NCBI GenBank assembly: GCA_002320605.1
Contig: DCKG01000035.1
Span: 1-64,000 of the forward strand
Reading direction: 5' to 3'
DNA from: Bacteroidales bacterium UBA1680
Lineage (GTDB): Bacteria > Bacteroidota > Bacteroidia > Bacteroidales > UBA932
DNA length: 64,000 bases
Shown piece after piece: positions 26,774 to 34,989 of this stretch. The translations under genes were made by a program, and so were the position numbers. The notes under the pieces were generated by a model. That model did no database searches, was not told the origin of the DNA, and saw nothing but the letters and a program-made list of their open reading frames with translations. Position 1 is the stretch's first letter. Each line of letters opens with the position of its first letter.

Positions 26774-27415
26774 ATGACAATCAAAAGAACAACACTCCTT
26801 TTAGCATTGGCTCTGCTGTGCGCATGCTCTCATGCGCCGAAGACTCTCCTCCAGACTGGAGACCTCGTATTCGTAGGGCTGCATAAGGACATGCCAGACT
26901 CTTCTATGTCCAGCGCAATCGCTGCCGCTACAGGCCCGGAGGACACCTTGGAGATAATCCATGTCGGAATCATAGATGTTTCCGGCGACTCGGTTTACGT
27001 GCTCGATGCGACAATCAAGCACGGCGTGGACAGGCATTCTCTAGACACGCTGATTCAGGATTTCACTCGTCACGACGGCACGAAGCCCGTACTGATTTAC
27101 AAGCGATTGAAGGACAACAAACCTGCCCGGGAGTATGTTCGGAACGCCAAGCAGCGCCTTGGCCAGCCTTACGATTTCAACTTTCTGCCTGACAATGGTG
27201 CCTGCTACTGCTCCGAGCTGGTACGAGACAGCTACTTCGCAGGAAATGAATATGTCTTCGAGAATAAGCCCATGAACTTCAAAGGGCCAGATGGCGAATA
27301 TCCCGCCTACTGGGTCAAGCTATTCGCCAAGATGGGAGTACCTATTCCACAAGATGTCCCTGGCACCAATCCACGCGACATGATGCTCTCCCCTGCGCTG
27401 CAAGATATTCAATGA
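26774..27415 (+). CDS. YiiX-like NlpC/P60-superfamily cysteine hydrolase, lipoprotein
   Basis: Exported protein of 213 residues with a lipoprotein signal ending in LLCAC. The circularly permuted papain-like fold of YiiX/YebB proteins is indicated by QTGDLVFVG near the start, His63 in IIHVGI and Cys146 in CYCSELV, the last two being the likely catalytic pair. YiiX-type enzymes are thought to cleave amide or ester bonds in cell-wall or lipid-linked substrates; the exact substrate is unknown. Twelve bases after the oxidoreductase gene, so probably cotranscribed. A hairpin terminator follows at 27471-27508. Confidence 0.82.
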   Translation: MTIKRTTLLLALALLCACSHAPKTLLQTGDLVFVGLHKDMPDSSMSSAIAAATGPEDTLEIIHVGIIDVSGDSVYVLDATIKHGVDRHSLDTLIQDFTRHDGTKPVLIYKRLKDNKPAREYVRNAKQRLGQPYDFNFLPDNGACYCSELVRDSYFAGNEYVFENKPMNFKGPDGEYPAYWVKLFAKMGVPIPQDVPGTNPRDMMLSPALQDIQ

Positions 27416-27470
27416 TTTCTACATCGCAACTACGGAACAGTGATACTGAATAATTGGAATGAATGAGCAA

Positions 27471-27508
27471 TGAAAAGGGCGTAGCGCCGGACCTTTCAGA
27501 GTTTTTTA
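27471..27508 (+). terminator. Terminator of the oxidoreductase-YiiX operon
   Basis: TGAAAAGG pairs with CCTTTCA (one bulged A), with an inner GGCG/CGCC stem, followed shortly by TTTTTT at 27502-27507. It separates the operon from the Abi gene. Confidence 0.6.
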
Positions 27509-27586
27509 GCAGCAACGCAACTTTGAACTGCATCGCTTTGGTTCATTTCACAGATACCGAGAAAAATAGCGGGATAAAATTTAGGA

Positions 27587-27617
27587 TTGGCTGTTACTGA
27601 TGAAATGAGTATATTCG
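27587..27617 (+). promoter_or_regulatory. Promoter of the Abi_2 gene
   Basis: TTG (27587-27589), 20 bases, then TATATTCG (27610-27617), one base off TAnnTTTG. It is 18 bases before the Abi start. Confidence 0.5.
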
Positions 27618-27635
27618 TACATTAATTGGAGAACA

Positions 27636-28550
27636 ATGATCAAAAAGGCAACAACCCTTGATGAACAGGTGGCACTGCTCCGTAGTCGCGGGGTAGAAAT
27701 TATCTGCGAGGATAAGGCAAAGGAGTGCCTTCTTGATATAGGATATTTCAGGCTTTGCTCATATCTTTTCCCTTTCGAAAAGAGCTATCCCAAATACAAG
27801 AATCGCACACACGAAGTTGTGGCAGGAACAAAGCTGAGTGATGCCGTGGCATTGTATTATTTCGATTTTGACCTCAGGAATATTCTCAATCGCTACATCA
27901 GCCGTATCGAGGTCGCGCTGCGCACATACATCACCTATACCTTGTCAAACAAGTACAAGAACTCCCCTACATGGTTTGTGGATCCGGCTGTGATGACATC
28001 CTCTTTCATCAAGGAATTTCAAAGTGTATACGATACCATAAAAAAGAAACCTATAATCAAACGCCACCACAAGAAATATATTAATGATAAGTATGCTCCT
28101 GCGTGGAAGACGATTGAGTTTATGACTTTCGGCAATATTGAAAACTTATATGCCAATCTGAAGTCACATGACGATAAGCTGGACATATGCCGTCATTTTG
28201 GGGTAAATCAGACATCAATTTTCGAGAACTACATCAAAACGATCTGCACGCTCCGAAACACTTGCGCCCACGGCGGAGTCCTTTTTGACATGAGGTTGCC
28301 GATGAGCATAAAGAACGGTCCCGCCGGTATTATTGCCCGTGTGAACGGCAACAATTTGTGTGGTGCGCTGAAGGTAGTCGAATTCCTTATCGGCACGATT
28401 TCCCACAATCGCCTCAACGATATGAAAAATAATATAAGCGACGCATTAACAACACTTTACAGTCGAAATCCCAGCCTTAAGCAGACATTGAAAAAGACAG
28501 CAGGGATATTGGAATATCAAAAAGAAATAGTATCTTTGCATACAGATTAG
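27636..28550 (+). CDS. Abi_2 family abortive-infection protein (AbiD/AbiF-like)
   Basis: Protein of 304 residues of the Abi_2 (AbiD/AbiF) family, with the characteristic start in which a short helix is followed by LLDIGYFRLCSYLFPF and ALYYFDFDLRNILNRYISRIE. Near residue 207 it carries R-NTCA-H, an R-x4-H motif as in HEPN ribonucleases, so RNA cleavage during phage infection is the likely mode. Own promoter upstream, a terminator before it, and a structured 3' element directly after its stop. Base use is more AT-rich than in its neighbours, consistent with transfer. Family assignment is firm; activity and phage target are inference. Confidence 0.85.
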   Translation: MIKKATTLDEQVALLRSRGVEIICEDKAKECLLDIGYFRLCSYLFPFEKSYPKYKNRTHEVVAGTKLSDAVALYYFDFDLRNILNRYISRIEVALRTYITYTLSNKYKNSPTWFVDPAVMTSSFIKEFQSVYDTIKKKPIIKRHHKKYINDKYAPAWKTIEFMTFGNIENLYANLKSHDDKLDICRHFGVNQTSIFENYIKTICTLRNTCAHGGVLFDMRLPMSIKNGPAGIIARVNGNNLCGALKVVEFLIGTISHNRLNDMKNNISDALTTLYSRNPSLKQTLKKTAGILEYQKEIVSLHTD

Positions 28551-28640
28551 TGCCCGTATAGACTTTGTCGCTATACCATGCACTTAAAAACGTGCTAAGT
28601 CGGGTCTCTTCCCTTGCCGGAAGAGACCCGTTCTTTATTT
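28551..28640 (+). ncRNA. Candidate structured RNA 3' of the Abi_2 gene
   Basis: Three hairpins follow the stop codon without a gap. GTATAG/CTATAC (28556-28561 with 28571-28576, nine-base loop) comes first, then GCAC/GTGC (28580-28583 with 28592-28595), then a 12-bp terminator stem. GACTT (28561-28565) in the first loop is complementary to AAGTC (28597-28601), allowing a pseudoknot. Conserved structured RNAs (the abiF motif) have been reported beside Abi_2 genes; this may be one, possibly a partner or antitoxin of the protein. Homology to that motif is not tested here. Confidence 0.5.
28601..28637 (+). terminator. Strong terminator ending the Abi_2 unit
   Basis: A perfect 12-bp stem (28601-28612 with 28619-28630, CGGGTCTCTTCC and its complement) with a six-base loop is followed by TTCTTTATTT. 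It forms the third hairpin of the candidate RNA. Confidence 0.85.
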
Positions 28641-28720
28641 ATAAATATAGAGAATGGCTTTCAGGATGACGCTGAACAGAGAATTTGTTGATGTCTGTTA
28701 AATCTCTCAGCCATTCAATG

Positions 28721-31579
28721 TCAATATCTAGCGGTTGTGCAAGAGTTCACGAGATAGACGATCGAGACATACGGGATGCCGGAATTGGTGGCGAGACCAA
28801 TCTCGCAAGTACGGCTGTTCGAATATCCCACCTTGCAGTCTTTCACTTGCTCGCGAAGTTTCCTAAGCGCATAAGCATTCAGTTCAGGATAGGACATGCC
28901 CTTGTCACCGGCAAAGGCGCAGCAGCCAACACCCTCTGGAACAATGACTTTGCTAGAGCACAGCGATGCCAGCCTGACGAAAGTTTCATCGACCTTCATC
29001 AGCCTCGTGGAGCAGGTAAGATGCACAGGCACCGGCTCGTCAGTCTTATGGAATTCGAGCCTGTCTTTCAAGAACTTATAAATGAATTCAGCCGGCTCGT
29101 ACAATTCCATGTCCTGAATATGCTGCCGAAGATGATGCAGGCATGGGCTCTGGTCGCAGAGAACCAGCAGTCTCCCCTCCTGGGATGCCTTCCAGATTGC
29201 ATCCTTCATCTCCTTGAGTTTCATCGAAGCCACATCAGGCATTCCTTTGCTCTCCCAGATGGTCCCGCAACAAAGCTTCGACATATTCTCCGGGAATATG
29301 ACCTCGCAGTGAGCTTTTCGCAGCAATTCGCAAGTTTCCTCCACCAGAGGCCTCTTGAATGAGCTGTGCAGCGACATTCCCATCATCTGGTTCATGCAGC
29401 TAGGAATATACACGACCTTTAAGGTTTCGAGCTTCGTCACCGGATTGGGTTCGGCGGATGAATTGGCAGAGACGATTTCTTTCGGAATCTTATATGGTCC
29501 GGGAGTGGACGGAGTCCAGAGCATGATTCCGAACGAATAATGAAGCCAGTGGCAAAGACCCTTCATGGCACGCATTCCCAAAACACTCTCGCCCAGTCTT
29601 GCCGAACCCAACAGGAAACGAATCAAGGACTTGACTCCGGCGAAATGCTTCGCCGCGAACACGCCTAGGGAACGACCGCCTGGATGGGACGGAAGGACTT
29701 CCCTGCGAATCTCGTGCGTGAGGTCTGCCACATTTATGCCCATAGGGCAGGACATCGAACACAATCCGTCTCCGGCGCACGTCCTATCACCATCGTAAGC
29801 ATATTCCTTTTCCAATATCCTCAGCCTCCCAGCAGCATCAGCATCGCCTTTCTCTGAAAGCAGCCTGAGCCTCTCCATCTCACGCCTCGCCACTATCCTG
29901 GTCCGCGCCGACATGGTGAATCCGCAGGACACACAATTCACCTCGCAGAAACCGCACTCTATGCACTTGTTGATCTTCTCCAGCTTTTCTTCCCCACGCC
30001 CATTTAGCACTGGAAGGGCCTTAAAATCACGCACATAACACTCAGGATCATCATTAAATATGACACCAGGATTCAATATTCCCAATGGATCGAATAAAGC
30101 CTTCACTCGTTTCATCAGCGAATATGCCTTCTCGCCCCACTCGTATTTCACGAATGGAGCCATGTTCCGCCCTGTCCCATGCTCAGCCTTCAGCGACCCA
30201 TCGTATTTATCCACAACCAGATGCACGAGATCCTGAATCATAGCCTTGTAGCGATCGACTTCTTTCTGTGAATCAAATGCCTGATTGATAATGAAATGGA
30301 AATTCCCTTCCAGAGCATGACCGTATATGCAGGAATCGTCATAGCCGTGCTTGTCCAGCAAATCGGAAAGATCGGCAGTGGCATTCGGCAAATCCTGAAT
30401 ATGGAAAGCTACGTCCTCGATGAGGCAGGTGGTGCCGATGCGCCTCATGCCTCCGACCGAAGGGAATATTCCGGAGCGGATAGCCCAGTATTTTGAATAT
30501 ACAGCCGGATCCTCCGTGAACTTGAACGGAACGTAAGTTTTGAAGCCATCGATGATGGACGTTATTTCCTGAATATGCTGATGAAGTTCTTCCTCAGAGT
30601 CTGCCCTGGTCTCAATCAGCAGAGCTGTAAGATTCGGGCCCGTCGTATCGTTCATTGAGGCCAAGGAACGCTTATCCAGAAGCTCCACCGCGCTGACGCT
30701 CACCTCTTTAAGGGCGACGACCGCCCTTGCCGCCTCCCGAATGTCCGAGAAATATATCATGGCGCTGGCCTTGAGACTGGACAACGGAAGCGTCTTCATC
30801 GTGACTTGGCTAAGAAAGGCCAGAGTGCCTTCGGATCCGACCAGCAGATGAGTTATGATGTCGAACGGCTCATCGAAGCGCACAAAAGGCAGAATGTTGA
30901 GTCCGGTGACGTTCTTGATTGAATATTTATAATTAATTCGGTCCGTGAATTCCTTGTCTGCACGAATCTCGTCTCTTAAAGCCTCTATCGCACGCAAGAA
31001 GTCCCCATGCTCGTCGTAGAAAGCCTTGCGGCTATCTCTCGACGAAGTGTCCAGCACAGTTCCATCGGCAAACACAATCCTCGCCGAGAGCAGTTCCTTG
31101 TCGCTGTTCGCATGCGTGCCGCAGCTCATGCCGGACGCATTGTTCATCACTATTCCGCCCACCATGCAACTGTTCACAGATGCCGGATCCGGCCCGAAAT
31201 ACCGGCCATGCCGCGCAAGAATCTTGTTAACTTGGCTACCCACGAGGCCAGGCTGCATCGTAATAGTCTTTTTGTCAGGAGACAGTGAATATTTCTCCCA
31301 GTGTTTTCCAGCGACTATGAGAACCGAATCAGTAATCGCCTGCCCAGAAAGGCTTGTACCAGCCGCTCTGAAAGTCACGGGAACGTTCATTCTGGAAGCC
31401 TCTCTCAGCAATCGGGACACTTCCTCCTCGTTGTCCGACCGCACGACAATTTGCGGTGTCAGACGATAAAACCCCGCATCAGTTCCCCATGCAAGGCATT
31501 TCAAGGCATCTGTATAAATTCTGTCTTTCGGAATGAAAGTGCTTATTTTCTTAAGAAATTCAGTCTGCCGCTGGTCCAT
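28721..31579 (-). CDS. FAD-linked and Fe-S dehydrogenase, GlcD-GlcF fusion (D-lactate dehydrogenase-like)
   Basis: Fusion of 952 residues. N-terminal PCMH-type FAD domain (about 35-270) with RAAGTSLSGQAI, then FAD-oxidase C-terminal domain. Near residue 540 is a 4Fe-4S ferredoxin-like pair (CIECGFCEVNC and CAGDGLCSMSCPMG), then two cysteine-rich CCG-type domains (KLCCGTIWESKG and GVGCCAFAGDKG). Such proteins oxidise D-lactate or another 2-hydroxy acid and pass electrons through the clusters to the quinone pool at the inner membrane. The substrate is not certain. Single gene; an imperfect hairpin (28652-28716) lies between it and the convergent Abi unit. Confidence 0.9.
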   Translation of the reverse strand: MDQRQTEFLKKISTFIPKDRIYTDALKCLAWGTDAGFYRLTPQIVVRSDNEEEVSRLLREASRMNVPVTFRAAGTSLSGQAITDSVLIVAGKHWEKYSLSPDKKTITMQPGLVGSQVNKILARHGRYFGPDPASVNSCMVGGIVMNNASGMSCGTHANSDKELLSARIVFADGTVLDTSSRDSRKAFYDEHGDFLRAIEALRDEIRADKEFTDRINYKYSIKNVTGLNILPFVRFDEPFDIITHLLVGSEGTLAFLSQVTMKTLPLSSLKASAMIYFSDIREAARAVVALKEVSVSAVELLDKRSLASMNDTTGPNLTALLIETRADSEEELHQHIQEITSIIDGFKTYVPFKFTEDPAVYSKYWAIRSGIFPSVGGMRRIGTTCLIEDVAFHIQDLPNATADLSDLLDKHGYDDSCIYGHALEGNFHFIINQAFDSQKEVDRYKAMIQDLVHLVVDKYDGSLKAEHGTGRNMAPFVKYEWGEKAYSLMKRVKALFDPLGILNPGVIFNDDPECYVRDFKALPVLNGRGEEKLEKINKCIECGFCEVNCVSCGFTMSARTRIVARREMERLRLLSEKGDADAAGRLRILEKEYAYDGDRTCAGDGLCSMSCPMGINVADLTHEIRREVLPSHPGGRSLGVFAAKHFAGVKSLIRFLLGSARLGESVLGMRAMKGLCHWLHYSFGIMLWTPSTPGPYKIPKEIVSANSSAEPNPVTKLETLKVVYIPSCMNQMMGMSLHSSFKRPLVEETCELLRKAHCEVIFPENMSKLCCGTIWESKGMPDVASMKLKEMKDAIWKASQEGRLLVLCDQSPCLHHLRQHIQDMELYEPAEFIYKFLKDRLEFHKTDEPVPVHLTCSTRLMKVDETFVRLASLCSSKVIVPEGVGCCAFAGDKGMSYPELNAYALRKLREQVKDCKVGYSNSRTCEIGLATNSGIPYVSIVYLVNSCTTARY

Positions 31580-31675
31580 ATCGTTTAACGTTACTGTTCG
31601 TTCAGAATTGGTTTAAAGTTAATAATTTTTCAAGAAAGATTGCCATTTAGAGAAAGCCTGCTACAGTGCCCATCT

Positions 31676-31809
31676 CTATGGCGATGTTCCTAGAGAAGAA
31701 CAATGCTGCTCCGACTTTTCATAAAGTGGATATTTCTGGGTTATGGCGAAAAAGCCATGATTCTTGAATATCTCGAATCCCTCGGCGCTCTCAAATAATC
31801 TTGTTGCGT
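31676..31809 (-). pseudogene. Possible coding remnant downstream of xerD
   Basis: In the 230-bp gap between the dehydrogenase start and the xerD stop, one minus-strand frame stays open for 44 codons, beginning with NATRLFESAEGF and including ITQKYPLYEKSE, before a TAG at 31678-31676. The composition looks protein-like and vaguely recalls the tail of GNAT acetyltransferases. There is no start codon of its own, so it would be a gene remnant or chance. Confidence 0.25.
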
Positions 31810-32685
31810 TCAGCCGCGCGGATGATGGCTGAGGATATTTCTCTGCCATGTGGAGGAGTCGATGTGGGTGTAGATTTCGGTTGTGAGTATGGATTCGTGC
31901 CCGAGCATCTCCTGTACGACTCGCAGGTCAGCCCCGTGCTCGATGAGGTGGGTTGCGAATGAGTGCCTGAACGTGTGCGGAGATATCTCTTTGTGGATGC
32001 CCGCCAACATCGCCTGCTTCTTCACCATGTTGAACATGGAAATGCGGCTGAGAGATTTGCCGAACTTATTCAGGAACAGGATGTCATCATATTCAGAAGA
32101 ATATGGCTCCAGCCTCACCACGAGATAATTTTTTATGGCATCAGCTGCCATGTTCCCTAGCGGCACGACTCTTTCTTTGTTACCCTTTCCTACTACTCGC
32201 ACGAAATGCTCGTCCAGATAGACGAAAGAAATTTTTAATCCGACTGCCTCGGAAACCCTTAACCCACAACCGTAAAGCACTTCCAAGATTGCCCTGTCAC
32301 GTTTCCCTGTCCAAGCGCTCAGGTCAACGGAATCCATGATTGCCGACACCTCGTCTTCCGAAAGAACCTCTGGCAGATACCTGCCCAGCTTAGGGGAATC
32401 TACTGCATCCACGGGATTATCCTTCCGCTCGCCCTCGATTATCAGCCATCTGAAGAAAGAATTCATTGCGCTCAAGAGCCTGGCCTGGGAGCGTTTTGAG
32501 ATGTCCTTGCGCTTTGCTAAGTAGGCCACTATGTCATCTGATGCAACTTCTGCAGGAGGCAAAGGCACAATGTCGAAAAACTCCTGCAAGTCAGAGACAT
32601 ATGATGCCACCGTGTTCGGCGACATCGCCCTTTCTATTCTCAGATAGTCCGAATAATCCGATATTATCTTCCCCGTCAGGTCCAT
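31810..32685 (-). CDS. xerD: Tyrosine recombinase XerD
   Basis: Site-specific recombinase of 291 residues, the size of XerC/XerD. N-terminal SAM-like core-binding domain (1-95), then the catalytic domain with Arg143 (GCGLRVSEA), a lysine in the GKGNKER hairpin, His237 and Arg240 (HTFRH), His263 (LGHES) and the nucleophile Tyr272 (IYTHID). It resolves chromosome dimers at dif with a partner recombinase; no dif-like site was recognised here. Its ATG directly follows the stop of the dipeptidyl peptidase gene, so both are cotranscribed. Confidence 0.88.
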   Translation of the reverse strand: MDLTGKIISDYSDYLRIERAMSPNTVASYVSDLQEFFDIVPLPPAEVASDDIVAYLAKRKDISKRSQARLLSAMNSFFRWLIIEGERKDNPVDAVDSPKLGRYLPEVLSEDEVSAIMDSVDLSAWTGKRDRAILEVLYGCGLRVSEAVGLKISFVYLDEHFVRVVGKGNKERVVPLGNMAADAIKNYLVVRLEPYSSEYDDILFLNKFGKSLSRISMFNMVKKQAMLAGIHKEISPHTFRHSFATHLIEHGADLRVVQEMLGHESILTTEIYTHIDSSTWQRNILSHHPRG

Positions 32686-34701
32686 CTACAGCGTACTGTA
32701 CTTCTTGCCGTAATTGAGCTGCTGCCGGAGATAGTCGTCAGCGTAGACTATCTTGTAATCGACCACCTTGCCATCTTTCTCTACCGGCACGATGTCCGGA
32801 TTCACGAAACCACCGTAAGGCTTCAGGCCCAGTGCATCATAACGAGCCTTCACTTCCTCGTGTAGCTGCCTATCGATATTCACGGCATAAACATCAATCA
32901 GGTTCTTTCCTGCCTTGTAATCGCCTTCCGACTTTATCCTTTGGATTTCAGAGAGCAGCTGGGCGAAAAGCCCGCGAAGCGCCTCGTAGTCATTGATCAC
33001 GAAATAAGTCTTCCCTTCTTTCTTAACCTTCTGGATGACATTGTTCTGCGCCCCTTTCTCGTAGCACCATTCGGCGATGAGCTTGCGATTCTGCATGTGA
33101 GCCTCCGTGACCGTGCGCCCTAGCTCAATCCTGTTCAGCTGAACCATCAGTCCGTTACGGATGTAGCTGTCATATTCGGCCTTGTAAGCCTCTCCGTCCG
33201 GCATTATGCCAAGTTCGACCAACTTGGGATCCGCAGCATAATACAGACCGAAAAGGTCTGCCCTTGCCTCTTCCAGGGCAGACTGATATTCTCCCAGAGC
33301 CGTGGAAGACACGCCCGGCAGAAGCTGTCCCGAGCCATGCCCCAGGCATTCGTGCAGGTCGGTGTGGATTTCATCGGCGTAGGAGCCATATTTCTTGTAC
33401 CTGTCTATCTCTTCCTGCGAGTACGCAAACTCGTTCAGCGCGCTTGCAGGTGATTCCTGCGCCGCCATGTCGTAAGCATGGGTGATGTTGGCGATGGTCA
33501 CCGACTTAGAGCCGTAATCCCTGCGGATCCAGTCCGAGTTCGGCAGGTTTATCCCGATAGGGGTGGACGGATACGTAGCCCCGGCGAGAGTCACGGCGTT
33601 CACTACCTTTGCAGACACGCCTTTCACCTGAGGCTTCCTGAAGCGAGCGTCGATCGGAGAATTGTCTTCGAACCATTGAGCATTGGCGCTCAGCACCCCG
33701 GTGCGAGCCGACGCAGCCGAATCCTTGATGTTCACATATCCCTCCCAAGTGGCTTTCCTGCCGAGCGGGTCGTCATAGTCTTCGATGAAGCCGTTTATGA
33801 AATCTACGTGCCCGATGGTGTCCTGAACCCACTCTACGTTGAAGTCGTCCCAGAGCTTCAAATCTCCTGTTTCGTAATATTCAATTAATAGGTTCAACGC
33901 CTTTTTCTGAATCTCATTCTCAGCCACCTCGGCTGCCTTCCCTAATTCAGCGACTATCTTCTCCAAGGCATTTGAATATATTCCTCCAACCTTCCAAGGC
34001 TCTTCCACGACTTTGCCGCCCACCTTCACGACCTTGGTATTAAGGCCGTAGGCGACTGGGGTAGTATCATTCGGATCCATTATGGAATTGTAATAGTCCT
34101 CTACCTCCTTGCGAGTGACGCCGTCATAAAAATTCACGGCAGAGAGAACCACGATGTCGCCACTGGAAGAGGTTGAGCGCCGTTGCGGATAGATGTCCTT
34201 TGAATATATCACATTCAGCAGCGTATCGGCTTTCTCGCCCTCGCCGATTGCCTCCATCAGGCTCTTGAAATACTCCTTTGAGCATTCCGGGAAGAACTTG
34301 TCCTCGGCGTAGTGATGATGCATGCCATTAGAAAAGAAGAGTCTCTTCGCATACACGGTGAATTTCCGGAAATCCTCGCTGTCCCGATCGCCTTTATATT
34401 CATTCAAAATATCCTCAACCGCATGCCTTACCGGCAGGTTCCATTTGCAGTATTGGTCCCAGGTAATATCCCTGCCGTACTTAGCAGCCTCCGAGAGATG
34501 GTAGGCATATTCCTTCTGCCTCAGCGTCAGGTCTTCCCACCCAGGCACCTGATAGCGCATCACCTTCAAATCCGCAAATTCGTCCAGCAAATAATGAAAA
34601 GCCTCATTCTGAGCCGTCCGCTCATCCTTCTGTCCCCCTTGACCACATGCGCTCAGCAACGCAGCCACACCGAAAATTGTCAGCATATTCTTTAAATTCA
34701 T
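32686..34701 (-). CDS. Dipeptidyl peptidase III-like M49 metallopeptidase
   Basis: Zinc exopeptidase of 671 residues with a lipoprotein signal (AALLSAC). The zinc site is His450-Glu451 to His455 in HECLGH, the Bacteroides variant of the M49 HEXXGH motif, with the third ligand region in EEARADLFGLYY about 25-30 residues later. The family removes dipeptides from peptide N termini; here it should act in the periplasm or at the surface, helping use of peptides. It is sometimes misannotated as dihydrofolate reductase. Located upstream of xerD with zero spacing. Confidence 0.9.
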   Translation of the reverse strand: MNLKNMLTIFGVAALLSACGQGGQKDERTAQNEAFHYLLDEFADLKVMRYQVPGWEDLTLRQKEYAYHLSEAAKYGRDITWDQYCKWNLPVRHAVEDILNEYKGDRDSEDFRKFTVYAKRLFFSNGMHHHYAEDKFFPECSKEYFKSLMEAIGEGEKADTLLNVIYSKDIYPQRRSTSSSGDIVVLSAVNFYDGVTRKEVEDYYNSIMDPNDTTPVAYGLNTKVVKVGGKVVEEPWKVGGIYSNALEKIVAELGKAAEVAENEIQKKALNLLIEYYETGDLKLWDDFNVEWVQDTIGHVDFINGFIEDYDDPLGRKATWEGYVNIKDSAASARTGVLSANAQWFEDNSPIDARFRKPQVKGVSAKVVNAVTLAGATYPSTPIGINLPNSDWIRRDYGSKSVTIANITHAYDMAAQESPASALNEFAYSQEEIDRYKKYGSYADEIHTDLHECLGHGSGQLLPGVSSTALGEYQSALEEARADLFGLYYAADPKLVELGIMPDGEAYKAEYDSYIRNGLMVQLNRIELGRTVTEAHMQNRKLIAEWCYEKGAQNNVIQKVKKEGKTYFVINDYEALRGLFAQLLSEIQRIKSEGDYKAGKNLIDVYAVNIDRQLHEEVKARYDALGLKPYGGFVNPDIVPVEKDGKVVDYKIVYADDYLRQQLNYGKKYSTL

Positions 34702-34840
34702 AAGTCATGATTTTTCTGAACTTTAAATATACGAAAATCTTCGAGACAAATTAAACTTTCCCAGAATTACGGCTTTTTCCTGCTAACGTCGTTGATTTAA
34801 GAAAGCTCATCTCCCCCATGCTAGGATGACACGTAGACAG

Positions 34841-34861
34841 AAAAAGATGCCTCCCGCATCT
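34841..34861 (-). terminator. Compact terminator, second after the surface lipoprotein gene
   Basis: AGATGC and GCATCT (34861-34856 and 34850-34845) form a six-base stem with a five-base loop, followed on the minus strand by TTTTTC. It backs up the larger hairpin at 34941-34978. The rest of the 288-bp gap upstream of the DPP III gene shows no gene. Confidence 0.6.
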
Positions 34862-34940
34862 CACGACGCAGAAGGCAGTTCAATTTTGTTTTTAGCTATT
34901 TTAATTATCCGTCATAACGGTGACGGTCCGTTTATTTTAA

Positions 34941-34978
34941 AAGGGGAATGTCTCTTAGCCAATCGAAGCATTCCCCTT
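34941..34978 (-). terminator. Hairpin directly after the surface lipoprotein stop
   Basis: AAGGGGAATG (34978-34969) pairs perfectly with CATTCCCCTT (34950-34941), with an 18-base loop and then TTAAAATAAA on the minus strand. Confidence 0.65.
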
Positions 34979-34989
34979 CGAATGAGCGA

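Noticed and set aside
28641..28720. Second RNA gene between the Abi unit and the dehydrogenase gene
   Set aside because: Only one long-loop imperfect hairpin, more simply a weak terminator of the convergent dehydrogenase gene.
31810..32685. XerD as the enzyme for the invertible segment
   Set aside because: It has the full XerD catalytic set and size and lies 5.5 kb away; the recombinase within the repeats is the natural candidate.
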